Of a stretch of 64,000 nt of DNA, positions 1-8,606 are shown in pieces. Made by a program: the position numbers and the translations under genes. Source of the DNA: Adhaeribacter terrigena (GTDB lineage: Bacteria; Bacteroidota; Bacteroidia; Cytophagales; Hymenobacteraceae); the NCBI RefSeq assembly GCF_016623615.1, contig NZ_JAEHFX010000008.1:1-64000 (forward strand). Reading direction: 5' to 3'. A model generated the notes under the pieces. It worked only from the letters and a program-made list of their open reading frames with translations, searched no databases and was not told the DNA's origin. Position 1 is the first letter of the stretch. Each line of letters begins with the position of its first letter.

Positions 1-25
1 GTGGGAGAGTAGGTAGCCGCCAACC
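1..25 (+). rRNA. rrf: 5S ribosomal RNA, 3' end only
   Basis: The first bases (GTGGGAGAGTAGG, then GCCGCC) match the conserved 3' end of bacterial 5S rRNA. The rest of the gene and presumably the 23S and 16S genes lie to the left of the window. A strong hairpin with a T-tract follows at 36-69, as expected at the end of an rRNA operon. The exact 3' end is uncertain by a few bases. Confidence 0.85.
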
Positions 26-35
26 CCATTTATCC

Positions 36-69
36 AAAAACCCCAACTTAGAAATAGGTTGGGGTTTTT
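36..69 (+). terminator. rRNA operon terminator
   Basis: Arms AAAAACCCCAAC and GTTGGGGTTTTT pair perfectly around a 10-nt loop and end in five T residues. The hairpin begins about 10 nt after the 5S rRNA end. Confidence 0.9.
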
Positions 70-110
70 GCGTTTGGGAGCTTTACAAGGGTTTATGATA
101 GGAGTTTTTA

Positions 111-269
111 ATGCTAAGCAATACCATTTACAAAAGGATAGGAGTTACTAATGTAGAAGACAGCATTAAAGTATTCCAATTTTTTACTCAGTTCAGAAAA
201 GAATTGGGTATTACCGAAATGAACTATTTGCTAAGCTTTAAGTTTCAGAGCCAAATCAAATACCGTTAA
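111..269 (+). CDS. small hypothetical ORF (52 aa), possibly a gene remnant
   Basis: An ATG at 111 preceded by GGAG at 101-104 (6-nt spacing) opens a 52-codon frame ending in TAA at 267. The product is rich in Phe, Lys and Gln, has no signal peptide or membrane segment, and matches no family I recognise. It lies just downstream of the rRNA terminator in A+T-rich sequence. It could be a true small gene, a decayed fragment or chance. Confidence 0.25.
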   Translation: MLSNTIYKRIGVTNVEDSIKVFQFFTQFRKELGITEMNYLLSFKFQSQIKYR

Positions 270-366
270 ATTAATCATTTATACTTCCGAGGTTATTTTG
301 ACCTTACTATTTCGCCTGATTCAATTACTGTGTTTATTCTCTCTTATTATTTTAATATTAGTCACA

Positions 367-414
367 AACAAAAGCGCTATGACTTTTCGTTGAGAAAGTC
401 ATAGCGCTTTTGTT
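367..414. terminator. bidirectional terminator, 20-bp perfect stem
   Basis: Arms 367-386 and 395-414 are perfectly complementary over 20 nt around an 8-nt loop, with A-tract and T-tract ends, so it can work on both strands. It would stop the minus-strand TonB-C gene ending at 471. Its arms contain GCGCTATGACTTTT, which resembles the dispersed repeat of this window. Confidence 0.85.
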
Positions 415-470
415 AATAAATCAGTTTCTTAAAATCCTGAATTGCCTATAAGTTGATTAAGTTAAAAACC

Positions 471-995
471 TTAATGGCCATGTCCACTAAAGGGTCCGGG
501 AGATAATTTAATGACAGGAATTGCCTGCTTTTCTTTTAATGCTTTTTGATAAGGAATTAAGCTGAAATCAATGGCAACGTAATAAGTGCCATCAAAATTA
601 TCACGCATTTTATTTTGCCAATATTTGAATTCTCTAAGAATATATGCAGAAGCTTTTTGCATGCTTTCCAGGCCTGATTGATTAAAAAAATCAAATTCAC
701 CCCGAACTATCCGAATATGATCAAGGACACCTTTTTTGTAATTAAAAGCAATAATGACATTTCCTTCTACGCCGTTCCTTTCAGCAATGCTTGGATACAT
801 CAGATTAGAGCTGATCAAGGTACATACATTTCCCTCAATTCTTTGCCAAACCTGAAATTGACTGTCCGAAATCTTAAAACTACTATCTGCCCGTAACGTA
901 CCATTATTGGAATACAATGCCGACCATTCGTGTTTCTGGCTCATTGCAATATTGGGGATACATATCAGAAACAATACAGAGAGTATGATTTTCAT
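471..995 (-). CDS. secreted TonB C-terminal domain protein
   Basis: The 174-aa product starts with a Sec signal peptide (about residues 1-19, ending near AMS-Q). Residues about 65-100 match the TonB C-terminal fold: YPSIAERNGVEG, then VIIAFNY and IRIVRGEFD, like the energy-transducer TonB_C domain. It lacks the N-terminal membrane anchor plus proline-rich linker of a true TonB. Bacteroidetes carry many such free-standing secreted domains. I infer a periplasmic role but cannot name a partner. The C-terminus ends in Gly-His-Gly-His. A strong hairpin follows at 367-414. Confidence 0.7.
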   Translation of the reverse strand: MKIILSVLFLICIPNIAMSQKHEWSALYSNNGTLRADSSFKISDSQFQVWQRIEGNVCTLISSNLMYPSIAERNGVEGNVIIAFNYKKGVLDHIRIVRGEFDFFNQSGLESMQKASAYILREFKYWQNKMRDNFDGTYYVAIDFSLIPYQKALKEKQAIPVIKLSPGPFSGHGH

Positions 996-1024
996 CTTAA
1001 GGAATTTAGAATTTTAGTTTTTGA

Positions 1025-1507
1025 TTAAAACCAGGCAGTCATGATCTTAGCTAGTTTCTCCAGGTAAACTTTGTCCGTTTCATCAAAATCATTAAGTTGA
1101 TCGCTGTCTACATCCAACACCATTACTACTTCACTGTTTTTAAAAACAGGAACCACAATTTCTGATTTAGAAGCGCTGCTGCAGGCAATATGGCCAGGAA
1201 AGGCCTCAACATCTGGTACCAGAATTGTGGCTTTCTGCGTGTAGGCAGCACCGCAAACCCCTCGGTTAAAAGCAATACGCGTACAGGCTACCGGCCCCTG
1301 GAATGGCCCTAGAATCAACTGATTATCTTTAGTTAAATAAGCGCCTACCCAAAAGAAACCGAAAACTTCCTTCAAAGCTGCCATCGTGTTCGAAAGATTC
1401 GCGATCAGGTCTGTTTCGCCGGAAGTTAAAGCTTCGAGCTGAGGTAAAAGTTGTTCGTATTTTTCAGCTTTTGTGCTGCCTGGATTTATAGCAATGGTTT
1501 CGGCCAT
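1025..1507 (-). CDS. msrC: free methionine-(R)-sulfoxide reductase (GAF domain)
   Basis: This 160-aa single-GAF-domain protein belongs to the fRMsr family (E. coli MsrC/YebR), which reduces free L-methionine-(R)-sulfoxide in the cytoplasm using thioredoxin. The signature runs LGPFQGPVACTRI, GVCG, then FPGHIACSSASKSEIVVP. Cys75, Cys85 and Cys109 keep the 10- and 24-residue spacing of E. coli Cys84, Cys94 and Cys118, so the catalytic and resolving cysteines are all present. Length is typical. It is an oxidative-stress repair enzyme standing apart from its neighbours; no regulatory site is evident. Confidence 0.92.
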   Translation of the reverse strand: MAETIAINPGSTKAEKYEQLLPQLEALTSGETDLIANLSNTMAALKEVFGFFWVGAYLTKDNQLILGPFQGPVACTRIAFNRGVCGAAYTQKATILVPDVEAFPGHIACSSASKSEIVVPVFKNSEVVMVLDVDSDQLNDFDETDKVYLEKLAKIMTAWF

Positions 1508-1694
1508 GATATTTAATGTGCTAACGATTTAAGGTAATAATGAGAAAGGTGAAAATGAATTACTTAGATATTATGTCTTCTAACGGCTTTCAGCAGTTTA
1601 AAGACAGAAAAGACTACCCTTTTAAAAGTAAATGTGTATCAGGTGTTCGCTTGCCCAGGTTTTTGACCCTAAAGTATAGAAGCGAAATTCAATA

Positions 1695-2732
1695 TTAAAC
1701 ATTCCGGTGCAAAAACAACTGGTTTTCGCCAATTGAAGTGGTTTCAGCAAGCTTATGCAGCGAAAGCTCCGGGGCAGGAATTCCGCTTCCTAAACGTTCG
1801 GAACTTCGAAAAACGCGGGCTTCATCCCAGGTTCCGGCCTGTAAAAATGCTTTCAATAAAAATGTTCCGCCTTCAACCAATACTGATTGTATTTGTTTTT
1901 GGTGTAAATGGTAGAGCATTTGACTTAAAAAATTGGCTTCCAATTCTAAACGTACAAGTTCCAGGTTTTCGTGTAAAACTTCATCGCGCTGGAAGTTTAA
2001 TACGATGGTCGGCTGGCTTTTATCGAACAAATGCAAATGTGGTGACAAACTCAAATTTTTATCAATTACCAGGCGCACCGGAGGCGGGCCGAACCATTCG
2101 CGGATGCTTAGTTTTGGATTATCGAATTTAGCTGTATTGGATCCGACAAAGATTGCTGCTTCTTCAGTTCGCCATTTGTGGACCAGGTTTTTGGCAAGGG
2201 ATCCGGAAATGGCCACTGGTTCATAGTTTTCTTTCGCAATAAAACCATCGGCAGTTTCTGCCCATTTCAAAACAATATAAGGGCGTTGTTTCTGGTGAAA
2301 ACAAAAGAACCGCCGGTTTAAAACGCTACCTTTTTCAGCTAAAAAACCGCTTTGTACAACAATTCCAGCCTCCCGGAGTTTAATGATGCCGCGTCCTGCT
2401 ACTAAGGGGTTTGGATCCTCGTTGCAAATGATCACCTTCTGCACGCCGTATTTTATGAGCAGATCTGCACAAGGAGGAGTTTTTCCGAAATGCGAACAAG
2501 GCTCCAGGGTTACGTAAACCGTACTTTCTTTCAGCAAATTTTTATCTTTTACCGAAATTATGGCGTTCACTTCCGCATGGGGCCCGCCAAATTTCTGATG
2601 CCAGCCTTCACCAATTATTTGGTTGTTGTGCACAATTACGCAGCCCACCATGGGATTCGGGCGCACGAAACCAGCCCCATTTTCGGCTAGTTCCAAAGCC
2701 CGTTGCATAAAAAGTTCGTCGGCGGAAGTCAT
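1695..2732 (-). CDS. ribD: bifunctional riboflavin biosynthesis deaminase/reductase RibD
   Basis: RibD catalyses two steps of riboflavin synthesis: deamination of the diaminopyrimidine and NADPH-dependent reduction of the ribosyl side chain. The N-terminal deaminase domain (about 1-145) has the zinc motif HAE at 52-54 and PCxxxxxxxxC at Cys79 and Cys88. The C-terminal reductase domain follows (about 148-345). At 345 aa it is full length. It is transcribed divergently from prmC across a 189-bp gap, a neighbourhood I recall from other Bacteroidetes. I see no FMN riboswitch upstream. Confidence 0.95.
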   Translation of the reverse strand: MTSADELFMQRALELAENGAGFVRPNPMVGCVIVHNNQIIGEGWHQKFGGPHAEVNAIISVKDKNLLKESTVYVTLEPCSHFGKTPPCADLLIKYGVQKVIICNEDPNPLVAGRGIIKLREAGIVVQSGFLAEKGSVLNRRFFCFHQKQRPYIVLKWAETADGFIAKENYEPVAISGSLAKNLVHKWRTEEAAIFVGSNTAKFDNPKLSIREWFGPPPVRLVIDKNLSLSPHLHLFDKSQPTIVLNFQRDEVLHENLELVRLELEANFLSQMLYHLHQKQIQSVLVEGGTFLLKAFLQAGTWDEARVFRSSERLGSGIPAPELSLHKLAETTSIGENQLFLHRNV

Positions 2733-2921
2733 TGCTTATAATAAAAGAATGAAAGTAGAAAGATAACAGTTGAAGCTGAAAAGAAAAACGGGTAGGCTAA
2801 TTCGGTCAAAAAAGGCTAGGATTTTGAGGTTAAAAACTCACGGCAAATTGATTCCAGGCCATGCAAATCATTAAAATTCCTTCTACCTTTATCTTTCATA
2901 CTTCTTATTAAAAATATTACT

Positions 2922-3788
2922 GTGAAAAAAACGCAGGAACTCATAAATCATATCCGCACTACGCTTGCCAGCATTTATGAAGAACCCGAAGCTTCGGCAA
3001 TTGCTTTTGCCGTAGCCGGAAATGTTTTAGGCCTCAGCCGTTTGGAACTCAGCATGCAGCGCCACGATCTGGTTCCGCATGAAGCCGAAGAAAAAACCGA
3101 GAAGATCGTTCAGCGGCTTTTAAATCATGAACCGCTCCAGTACGTATTGGGAGTGGCGTATTTTATGGATCTGGAGCTGAAAGTTACGCCTGCCGTTTTA
3201 ATTCCGCGTCCCGAAACCGAAGAACTGGTTGGGCTAATCATAAAGGAAAACCAGCATCTGCCCGAGCTACATATTTTGGATATTGGAACCGGCAGCGGCT
3301 GTATTGCCATTTCCCTGGCCGAAATATTAGATTGTACCCAGGTTTACGGTCTGGATATTTCTGAAAAAGCGTTGGAAGTAGCCCATGAAAACGCCCTGAA
3401 ATACAGCCAGCCAGTGCAGTGGATTCATGCCGATATATTCTCCGATAAAGTACCGCTAAAGGCGCACAGTTTAGATATAATTGTTAGTAACCCGCCTTAC
3501 GTTTTGGAAAACGAAAAACCAAAAATGCGCAGAAACGTATTGGACCACGAACCACACCTGGCTTTATTTGTACCCGATAACGATGCCTTGCTTTATTACA
3601 AACGCATTGCGGAAGTCGGAAAAAAATGGCTCAAGCCCGGCGGGAAATTATATTTCGAAATAAATGAACAATTTGCCGATCCGTTACTGGAAATGCTTCG
3701 GAATCAAAAATACCAAAGTCTGTCCATTAGCCGCGATTTATTTGGGAAAGACCGTTTTGTAAGTGCGGCGTTGCCTGCCAAAAGTTAA
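2922..3788 (+). CDS. prmC: release factor glutamine N5-methyltransferase
   Basis: PrmC (HemK) methylates the Gln of the GGQ motif of peptide-chain release factors using S-adenosylmethionine. The 288-aa protein has the N-terminal helical domain with PLQYVLG at 71-77, the SAM loop GTGSG at 122-126 and the substrate motif NPPY at 190-193. The start is GTG (GTG AAA AAA ACG); no better ATG lies nearby. It is divergent from ribD. Confidence 0.95.
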   Translation: MKKTQELINHIRTTLASIYEEPEASAIAFAVAGNVLGLSRLELSMQRHDLVPHEAEEKTEKIVQRLLNHEPLQYVLGVAYFMDLELKVTPAVLIPRPETEELVGLIIKENQHLPELHILDIGTGSGCIAISLAEILDCTQVYGLDISEKALEVAHENALKYSQPVQWIHADIFSDKVPLKAHSLDIIVSNPPYVLENEKPKMRRNVLDHEPHLALFVPDNDALLYYKRIAEVGKKWLKPGGKLYFEINEQFADPLLEMLRNQKYQSLSISRDLFGKDRFVSAALPAKS

Positions 3789-3832
3789 ATTTCCCATCAC
3801 ATAATAATTCAGGAATTTTAAGGATTTTCTTC

Positions 3833-3840
3833 TAAATTTG
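3833..3840 (+). promoter_or_regulatory. candidate -7 box for the nucleotide-sugar operon
   Basis: TAAATTTG fits the Bacteroidetes -7 consensus TAnnTTTG and points toward the dehydrogenase at 3959. No clear TTTG -33 element is at the expected 19-bp distance, so this is weak. Confidence 0.3.
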
Positions 3841-3884
3841 TTCGCCGTTAAAGTGTTGCGGCCGCTGGTAAGGTGTGTTTGAGT

Positions 3885-3915
3885 AAAAAAGCTATGATTT
3901 TAGCCCTCAAAAGTC
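3885..3915 (+). repeat. dispersed intergenic repeat copy
   Basis: The core GCTATGATTTT and the tail CAAAAGTC match the family described under findings. It lies in the 5' leader of the nucleotide-sugar operon. Confidence 0.6.
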
Positions 3916-3958
3916 ATCCCACAATTACAATCAGAAACAAATAAAATAGCATAAAACT

Positions 3959-5251
3959 GTGTACGAAAAATTAGTAAACAAAGAAGCAACTCTGGCCGTG
4001 ATCGGTTTAGGTTACGTTGGCTTGCCCATTGCTTTAGAATTTGCCAAAAAAATAAAGGTTATCGGTTTCGATATCAACGCCAAACGCGTGGAGATGATGA
4101 AAAATAATATCGATCCGAGCGGCGAACTGGAAGCCTCTGCTTTTGAAGGAACCGATATTACATTTACCGATAATCTGGACGTGCTTCGCGAAGCGCAGTT
4201 TTTTATTGTAGCCGTACCTACGCCAATAGATGAGCACGCCATGCCAGATCTGAAACCCTTGCTTTCGGCTTCTAAAACGGTAGGCAAAGTGCTGAAAAAA
4301 GGCGATTACGTAGTGTATGAATCTACCGTTTATCCGGGTTGTACCGAAGAAGATTGTATTCCGGTTTTAGAACAGGAATCCGGCCTGAAATTCCACAAAG
4401 ACTTCAAAGTGGGTTATTCCCCGGAACGCATCAACCCCGGCGATAAAGAGCACACGCTCACTAAAATTATAAAAGTAGTTTCCGGTTGCGATGCCGAATC
4501 TTCGGATATAATTGCTAAAACTTATGAATTAGTAGTAGAGGCTGGCGTACACCGCGCGTCATCTATTAAAGTTGCTGAAGCGGCCAAGATCATCGAAAAC
4601 ACCCAGCGCGACGTAAATATTGCGCTCATGAACGAGCTTTCGCTGATTTTCGATCGCCTGAACATTAACACGTACGAAGTTTTAGAAGCAGCCGGTACGA
4701 AATGGAACTTCCTGAAATTTTCGCCGGGTTTAGTAGGCGGTCACTGCATTGGAGTAGATCCTTACTACCTGACTTACAAAGCCAAAGAACTAGGTTACGA
4801 TGCCAAAGTAATTCTGAGCGGCCGCACCACCAACGACAATATGGGCGCTTACATTGCTAAAAAAGCCGTTCAGTTAATGGTAAAGCAAGGCAAAGATATT
4901 TCCAAAGTTAAGGTGCTGGTAATGGGCGCTACTTTCAAAGAGAACGTAGAAGATATCCGCAATTCTAAAGTCGCCGACGTGATCAAAGAACTGAAGGATT
5001 TCAGCGTGAACGTAGACGTAGTAGATCCGCACGCCGATTCGGAAGAACTAAACCATGAATACGGTTTCAGCCTGGTAGAAAAACCAGGTAATGAGTACGA
5101 CGCCGTTATTGTAGCCGTAAACCACAAAAGTTACCTGAATTTAGACGAAAAATATTTCGAGTCTATTACCACTGAAAATCCGGTGGTGATGGATATTAAA
5201 GGCATTTACCGGAATAAATTCAGCAATGGCATGCTGTACTGGAGTTTGTAA
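3959..5251 (+). CDS. tviB: UDP-N-acetylhexosamine 6-dehydrogenase (TviB/WbpO type)
   Basis: This 430-aa nucleotide-sugar dehydrogenase oxidises C6 of a UDP-HexNAc to the uronic acid with two NAD+. It shows the Rossmann motif GLGYVGLP at 16-23, the central domain (about 200-300) and the catalytic cysteine in GGHCIGVDPYYL (Cys263). The sequence style is that of TviB/WbpO/VpsB rather than UDP-glucose dehydrogenase. A WbpP/TviC-like 4-epimerase lies three genes downstream, so the likely product is UDP-GalNAcA. The start is GTG at 3959. It is the first gene of a + strand run; galE follows 18 bp after its stop. Confidence 0.88.
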   Translation: MYEKLVNKEATLAVIGLGYVGLPIALEFAKKIKVIGFDINAKRVEMMKNNIDPSGELEASAFEGTDITFTDNLDVLREAQFFIVAVPTPIDEHAMPDLKPLLSASKTVGKVLKKGDYVVYESTVYPGCTEEDCIPVLEQESGLKFHKDFKVGYSPERINPGDKEHTLTKIIKVVSGCDAESSDIIAKTYELVVEAGVHRASSIKVAEAAKIIENTQRDVNIALMNELSLIFDRLNINTYEVLEAAGTKWNFLKFSPGLVGGHCIGVDPYYLTYKAKELGYDAKVILSGRTTNDNMGAYIAKKAVQLMVKQGKDISKVKVLVMGATFKENVEDIRNSKVADVIKELKDFSVNVDVVDPHADSEELNHEYGFSLVEKPGNEYDAVIVAVNHKSYLNLDEKYFESITTENPVVMDIKGIYRNKFSNGMLYWSL

Positions 5252-5269
5252 TAAAAGGAGAAAATAAGA

Positions 5270-6310
5270 TTGAATAACAGCAAAAAAATATTGGTAACTG
5301 GCGGCGCCGGCTTCATTGGTTCCCACGCCGTGGTAGAACTGACCGAAGCCGGTTTCGAGCCGGTGATCGTCGATAATTTTTCCAATTCGCAGGAAAGCGC
5401 ATTGCGCGGCATTGCCGAAATTCTGGGTCAGGAAGTAAAATGCTACCGGACTGATTGCACAGATGCACAGGCCTTACGCGAGGTTTTTGCTTCGGAAAAA
5501 GACATTGCCGGGGTTATTCATTTTGCTGCTTATAAAGCCGTTGGCGAATCGGTAAAAGAACCGCTGAAGTATTACCATAATAATGTTGGTTCTTTGGTAG
5601 CGCTGCTGCAGGTTATGGAAGAATTCAGGGTGAAAAACCTCGTTTTCTCGTCGAGCTGTACGGTTTATGGCATTCCGGATGAACTTCCGGTTACGGAGGC
5701 TACGCCGGTTAAAAAAGCAAATTCACCATACGGCAATACCAAACAGATTTGTGAAGATATTCTTTCTGATTTGGCTGATAGCGGCACTGAAATCAAAACG
5801 ATTGCGCTGCGGTATTTCAACCCGATCGGCGCACATGCTTCTGCGAAGATCGGCGAATTGCCTCTAGGCGTTCCCAATAATTTGGTGCCTTTTATTACCC
5901 AAACTGCTGCCGGCATCCGCGAAAAGTTAACTGTTTTCGGTAACGATTACGATACCCCGGACGGAACTAACATCCGCGATTATATTCATGTAGTAGATCT
6001 GGCCAAAGCGCACGTGGTAGCTATTAACAAATTGCTATCCGGAAACGCCGAAAAACTCGAAGTTTATAACGTAGGCACCGGCGAGGGAAACAGCGTTCTG
6101 GAAGTAATTCAGGCATTCGAAAAAGCTTCCGGCCGGAAACTGAATTACGTGATCGGGCCGCGGCGTGAAGGCGATGTGCCCAAGATCTATGCCGACGTAA
6201 CCAAAGCTACGAGTGAACTTGGTTTTAAAACCGAAACCAGCCTGGAAGATTCCCTGCGCAGTGCCTGGAACTGGCAAGTAGCCTTAGAAAAAGAAACGGT
6301 ATCGAAATAG
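5270..6310 (+). CDS. galE: UDP-glucose 4-epimerase
   Basis: An extended short-chain dehydrogenase that interconverts UDP-glucose and UDP-galactose with bound NAD. It has GGAGFIGS at 11-18, the SSSCTVYG segment at 127-134 and the catalytic Tyr154/Lys158 pair (YGNTK). The 346-aa length is normal for GalE. The start codon is TTG at 5270, backed by AAGGAG at 5255-5260, one of the few clear Shine-Dalgarno sites in the window. It sits 18 bp after the dehydrogenase and 11 bp before rfbB, so it is almost certainly cotranscribed. Confidence 0.9.
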   Translation: MNNSKKILVTGGAGFIGSHAVVELTEAGFEPVIVDNFSNSQESALRGIAEILGQEVKCYRTDCTDAQALREVFASEKDIAGVIHFAAYKAVGESVKEPLKYYHNNVGSLVALLQVMEEFRVKNLVFSSSCTVYGIPDELPVTEATPVKKANSPYGNTKQICEDILSDLADSGTEIKTIALRYFNPIGAHASAKIGELPLGVPNNLVPFITQTAAGIREKLTVFGNDYDTPDGTNIRDYIHVVDLAKAHVVAINKLLSGNAEKLEVYNVGTGEGNSVLEVIQAFEKASGRKLNYVIGPRREGDVPKIYADVTKATSELGFKTETSLEDSLRSAWNWQVALEKETVSK

Positions 6311-6321
6311 CATAAAAAAGT

Positions 6322-7368
6322 ATGAAAATCCTGATCACCGGCGGCGCCGGCTTTATTGGTTCACATGTGGTACGTTTGTTTGTTACCAAATATCCGGAAT
6401 ACCAGATATTCAACCTAGATAAACTAACCTACGCCGGGAATTTGGAAAACCTGAAAGACATCGAAGATCAGCCGAACTACACCTTTATTAAAGGCGATAT
6501 CGTGGACGAAGCTTTCATGAACGAGATTTTTCAGGAAAACCAGTTCGATGCCGTAATACATTTAGCTGCTGAAAGCCACGTAGACCGCTCTATTACCGAC
6601 CCGATGGCTTTCGTAAAAACGAACGTTATTGGTACCTGCAACCTGTTGAACGCGGCCCGCGAAACCTGGAAAGGAAATTACAGCAAGCACCTGTTCTACC
6701 ACGTTTCTACCGATGAGGTGTATGGCACGCTGGGCGAAACCGGCATGTTTACCGAAGAAACCAAATACGATCCGCATTCCCCTTATTCGGCTTCCAAAGC
6801 TAGTTCCGACCATTTCGTGCGCGCGTATTACGACACGTACGGCATTCTGGTAAAAGTTTCGAATTGCTCGAACAACTACGGTCCGAACCATTTCCCGGAA
6901 AAACTGATTCCGCTGGCAATTAACAATATTCAGAACATGAAACCCGTGCCGGTTTACGGCAAAGGCGAAAATGTGCGCGACTGGTTATTTGTGAAAGATC
7001 ATGCTACCGCTATCGATGCGGTTTTCCATAAAGGCAAAGTGGGCGAAACTTATAACATTGGCGGCGTAAACGAATGGAAGAACATTGACCTGATCCGTTT
7101 GCTGTGCGATACTATGGACGAAAAACTGGGCCGTGAAAAAGGTACTTCCCAGAAACTGATCACCTTCGTAACCGACCGCGCGGGCCACGACCTGCGCTAC
7201 GCCATCGATTCTTCCAAGATCATGAACGAATTGGGCTGGAAACCATCGGTAACGTTTGAAGAAGGCTTAGCAAAAACCGTAGACTGGTACTTAGAAAACC
7301 CGGAGTGGCTCAAACACGTAACTTCCGGCGCTTACCAGCATTACTACGAAGAACAATATAACCGATAG
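6322..7368 (+). CDS. rfbB: dTDP-glucose 4,6-dehydratase
   Basis: RfbB/RmlB converts dTDP-glucose to dTDP-4-keto-6-deoxyglucose, the branch point to rhamnose and other deoxysugars. The 348-aa protein has GGAGFIGSH from residue 7, the dehydratase triad Thr130-Asp131-Glu132 in STDEVYG, and YSASK at 155-159. The partner enzyme RfbA is encoded at 8607. No rfbC or rfbD is in the window, so the final deoxysugar cannot be named. Confidence 0.94.
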   Translation: MKILITGGAGFIGSHVVRLFVTKYPEYQIFNLDKLTYAGNLENLKDIEDQPNYTFIKGDIVDEAFMNEIFQENQFDAVIHLAAESHVDRSITDPMAFVKTNVIGTCNLLNAARETWKGNYSKHLFYHVSTDEVYGTLGETGMFTEETKYDPHSPYSASKASSDHFVRAYYDTYGILVKVSNCSNNYGPNHFPEKLIPLAINNIQNMKPVPVYGKGENVRDWLFVKDHATAIDAVFHKGKVGETYNIGGVNEWKNIDLIRLLCDTMDEKLGREKGTSQKLITFVTDRAGHDLRYAIDSSKIMNELGWKPSVTFEEGLAKTVDWYLENPEWLKHVTSGAYQHYYEEQYNR

Positions 7369-7370
7369 TT

Positions 7371-7500
7371 TAATTAGAAATTAGAAATTCAAAATTAGAA
7401 ATGGTTGAATCAATCTTCGACTTTTGGAGGTCCAAACCATATCGTTTTCCAGCGTTCTGATTAAATTAATTTCTAATTTCTAATTCGTAATTTCTAATTA
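7371..7500. repeat. inverted A+T-rich word repeats bracketing a dispersed repeat copy
   Basis: Reiterated TTAGAAAT words at 7371-7402 face their inverse (TTTCTAATT words) at 7468-7500. Between them, at 7418-7450 on the minus strand, is a dispersed-repeat copy with the variant core AAAACGATATGGTTT and tail AAAAGTCG. Confidence 0.6.
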
Positions 7501-7508
7501 AATAAACA

Positions 7509-8510
7509 GTGTACGAACATCCTTTCCATAACGAACCGCTCGGCAAGCTGCGTTTTTTAGTAACCGGTGGCGCGGGTTTTATCGGCTCCAATCTGGTAGA
7601 ATATTTACTGAAGTACAATGCCGGAAAGGTGCGTGTGCTCGATAATTATTCTAACGGCTATTTTAAAAACATTCAGCAATTCCTGGATAACCCGGCTTTT
7701 GAATTGATGGAAGGAGATATCCGCGATCCGGAAGTTTGCCAGCAGGCTTGCGAAGGGATGGATATTGTATTGCATCAGGCAGCTTTAGGTTCTGTTCCGC
7801 GCAGCATTAACGACCCAATTACGACCAATAATGTAAACATTGGCGGGTTTGTGAATATGCTTACAGCGGCCAAAGATCAAAAGGTAAAGCGTTTTGTTTA
7901 CGCCGCTTCCTCCTCTACTTATGGCGACAGCAAGGCATTACCAAAGGTTGAAGATAAAATTGGCAAGCCGCTCTCGCCTTATGCCGTTACCAAATATGCC
8001 AACGAGCTTTACGCCGATGTTTTCGGAAAAACCTACGGCATGGAAATAATCGGGCTGCGCTACTTTAATATTTTCGGGCCGCGCCAGGATCCGAACGGGG
8101 CGTATGCGGCAGTAATTCCGTTGTTTATAGATGCGGTAATGAAAAACCAGCCCCCTAAAATGAACGGCGACGGTGGGCAGACCCGCGATTTTACTTTCGT
8201 AGAAAATTGCGTGCAGGCCAATATTAAAGCGGCTTTAGTAGTAGAACCGGAAGCAATAAACCAGGTTTACAACATTGCCGTTGGCGACAGAACTTCGCTC
8301 AACGACCTGTTCAACATCCTCAAAGAAGAAGCCAAAACTGATATCGAACCAATTTACGGCCCCGACCGCGCCGGCGACATCCGCGACAGCTTAGCCGATA
8401 TCTCCAAAGCAAAAAATCTGCTTGACTACAATCCGCAGGTACGCATCCGGGAAGGTCTGCAAAAGACGTATCAATGGTTCCTGAACAACCAGGAATTTAT
8501 TTATAACTAG
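7509..8510 (+). CDS. wbpP: UDP-N-acetylglucosamine 4-epimerase (WbpP/TviC type)
   Basis: This 333-aa extended SDR interconverts UDP-GlcNAc and UDP-GalNAc, or the matching uronic acids. GGAGFIGS is at 20-27, SSSTYGD at 134-140 and the catalytic Tyr158-Lys162 in YAVTK. Long stretches such as LGSVPRSINDPI and ASSSTYGD are hallmarks of the Pseudomonas WbpP and Salmonella TviC group. The start is GTG (GTG TAC GAA CAT). Paired with the TviB-like dehydrogenase it would supply a HexNAc-uronate for a capsule or O-antigen. Confidence 0.88.
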   Translation: MYEHPFHNEPLGKLRFLVTGGAGFIGSNLVEYLLKYNAGKVRVLDNYSNGYFKNIQQFLDNPAFELMEGDIRDPEVCQQACEGMDIVLHQAALGSVPRSINDPITTNNVNIGGFVNMLTAAKDQKVKRFVYAASSSTYGDSKALPKVEDKIGKPLSPYAVTKYANELYADVFGKTYGMEIIGLRYFNIFGPRQDPNGAYAAVIPLFIDAVMKNQPPKMNGDGGQTRDFTFVENCVQANIKAALVVEPEAINQVYNIAVGDRTSLNDLFNILKEEAKTDIEPIYGPDRAGDIRDSLADISKAKNLLDYNPQVRIREGLQKTYQWFLNNQEFIYN

Positions 8511-8606
8511 ATCAAATTGCTAAATGGCTTAATTATTAAATTGTTGATCACCTTTCTCAGAAATGTCAACCATTTAACAATGCAACAATTAAACAATTAG
8601 AAGAAA

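Noticed and set aside
2733-2921. FMN riboswitch upstream of ribD
   Set aside because: The divergent 189-bp gap lacks the conserved RFN-element blocks; nothing beyond ordinary A+T-rich sequence is visible.
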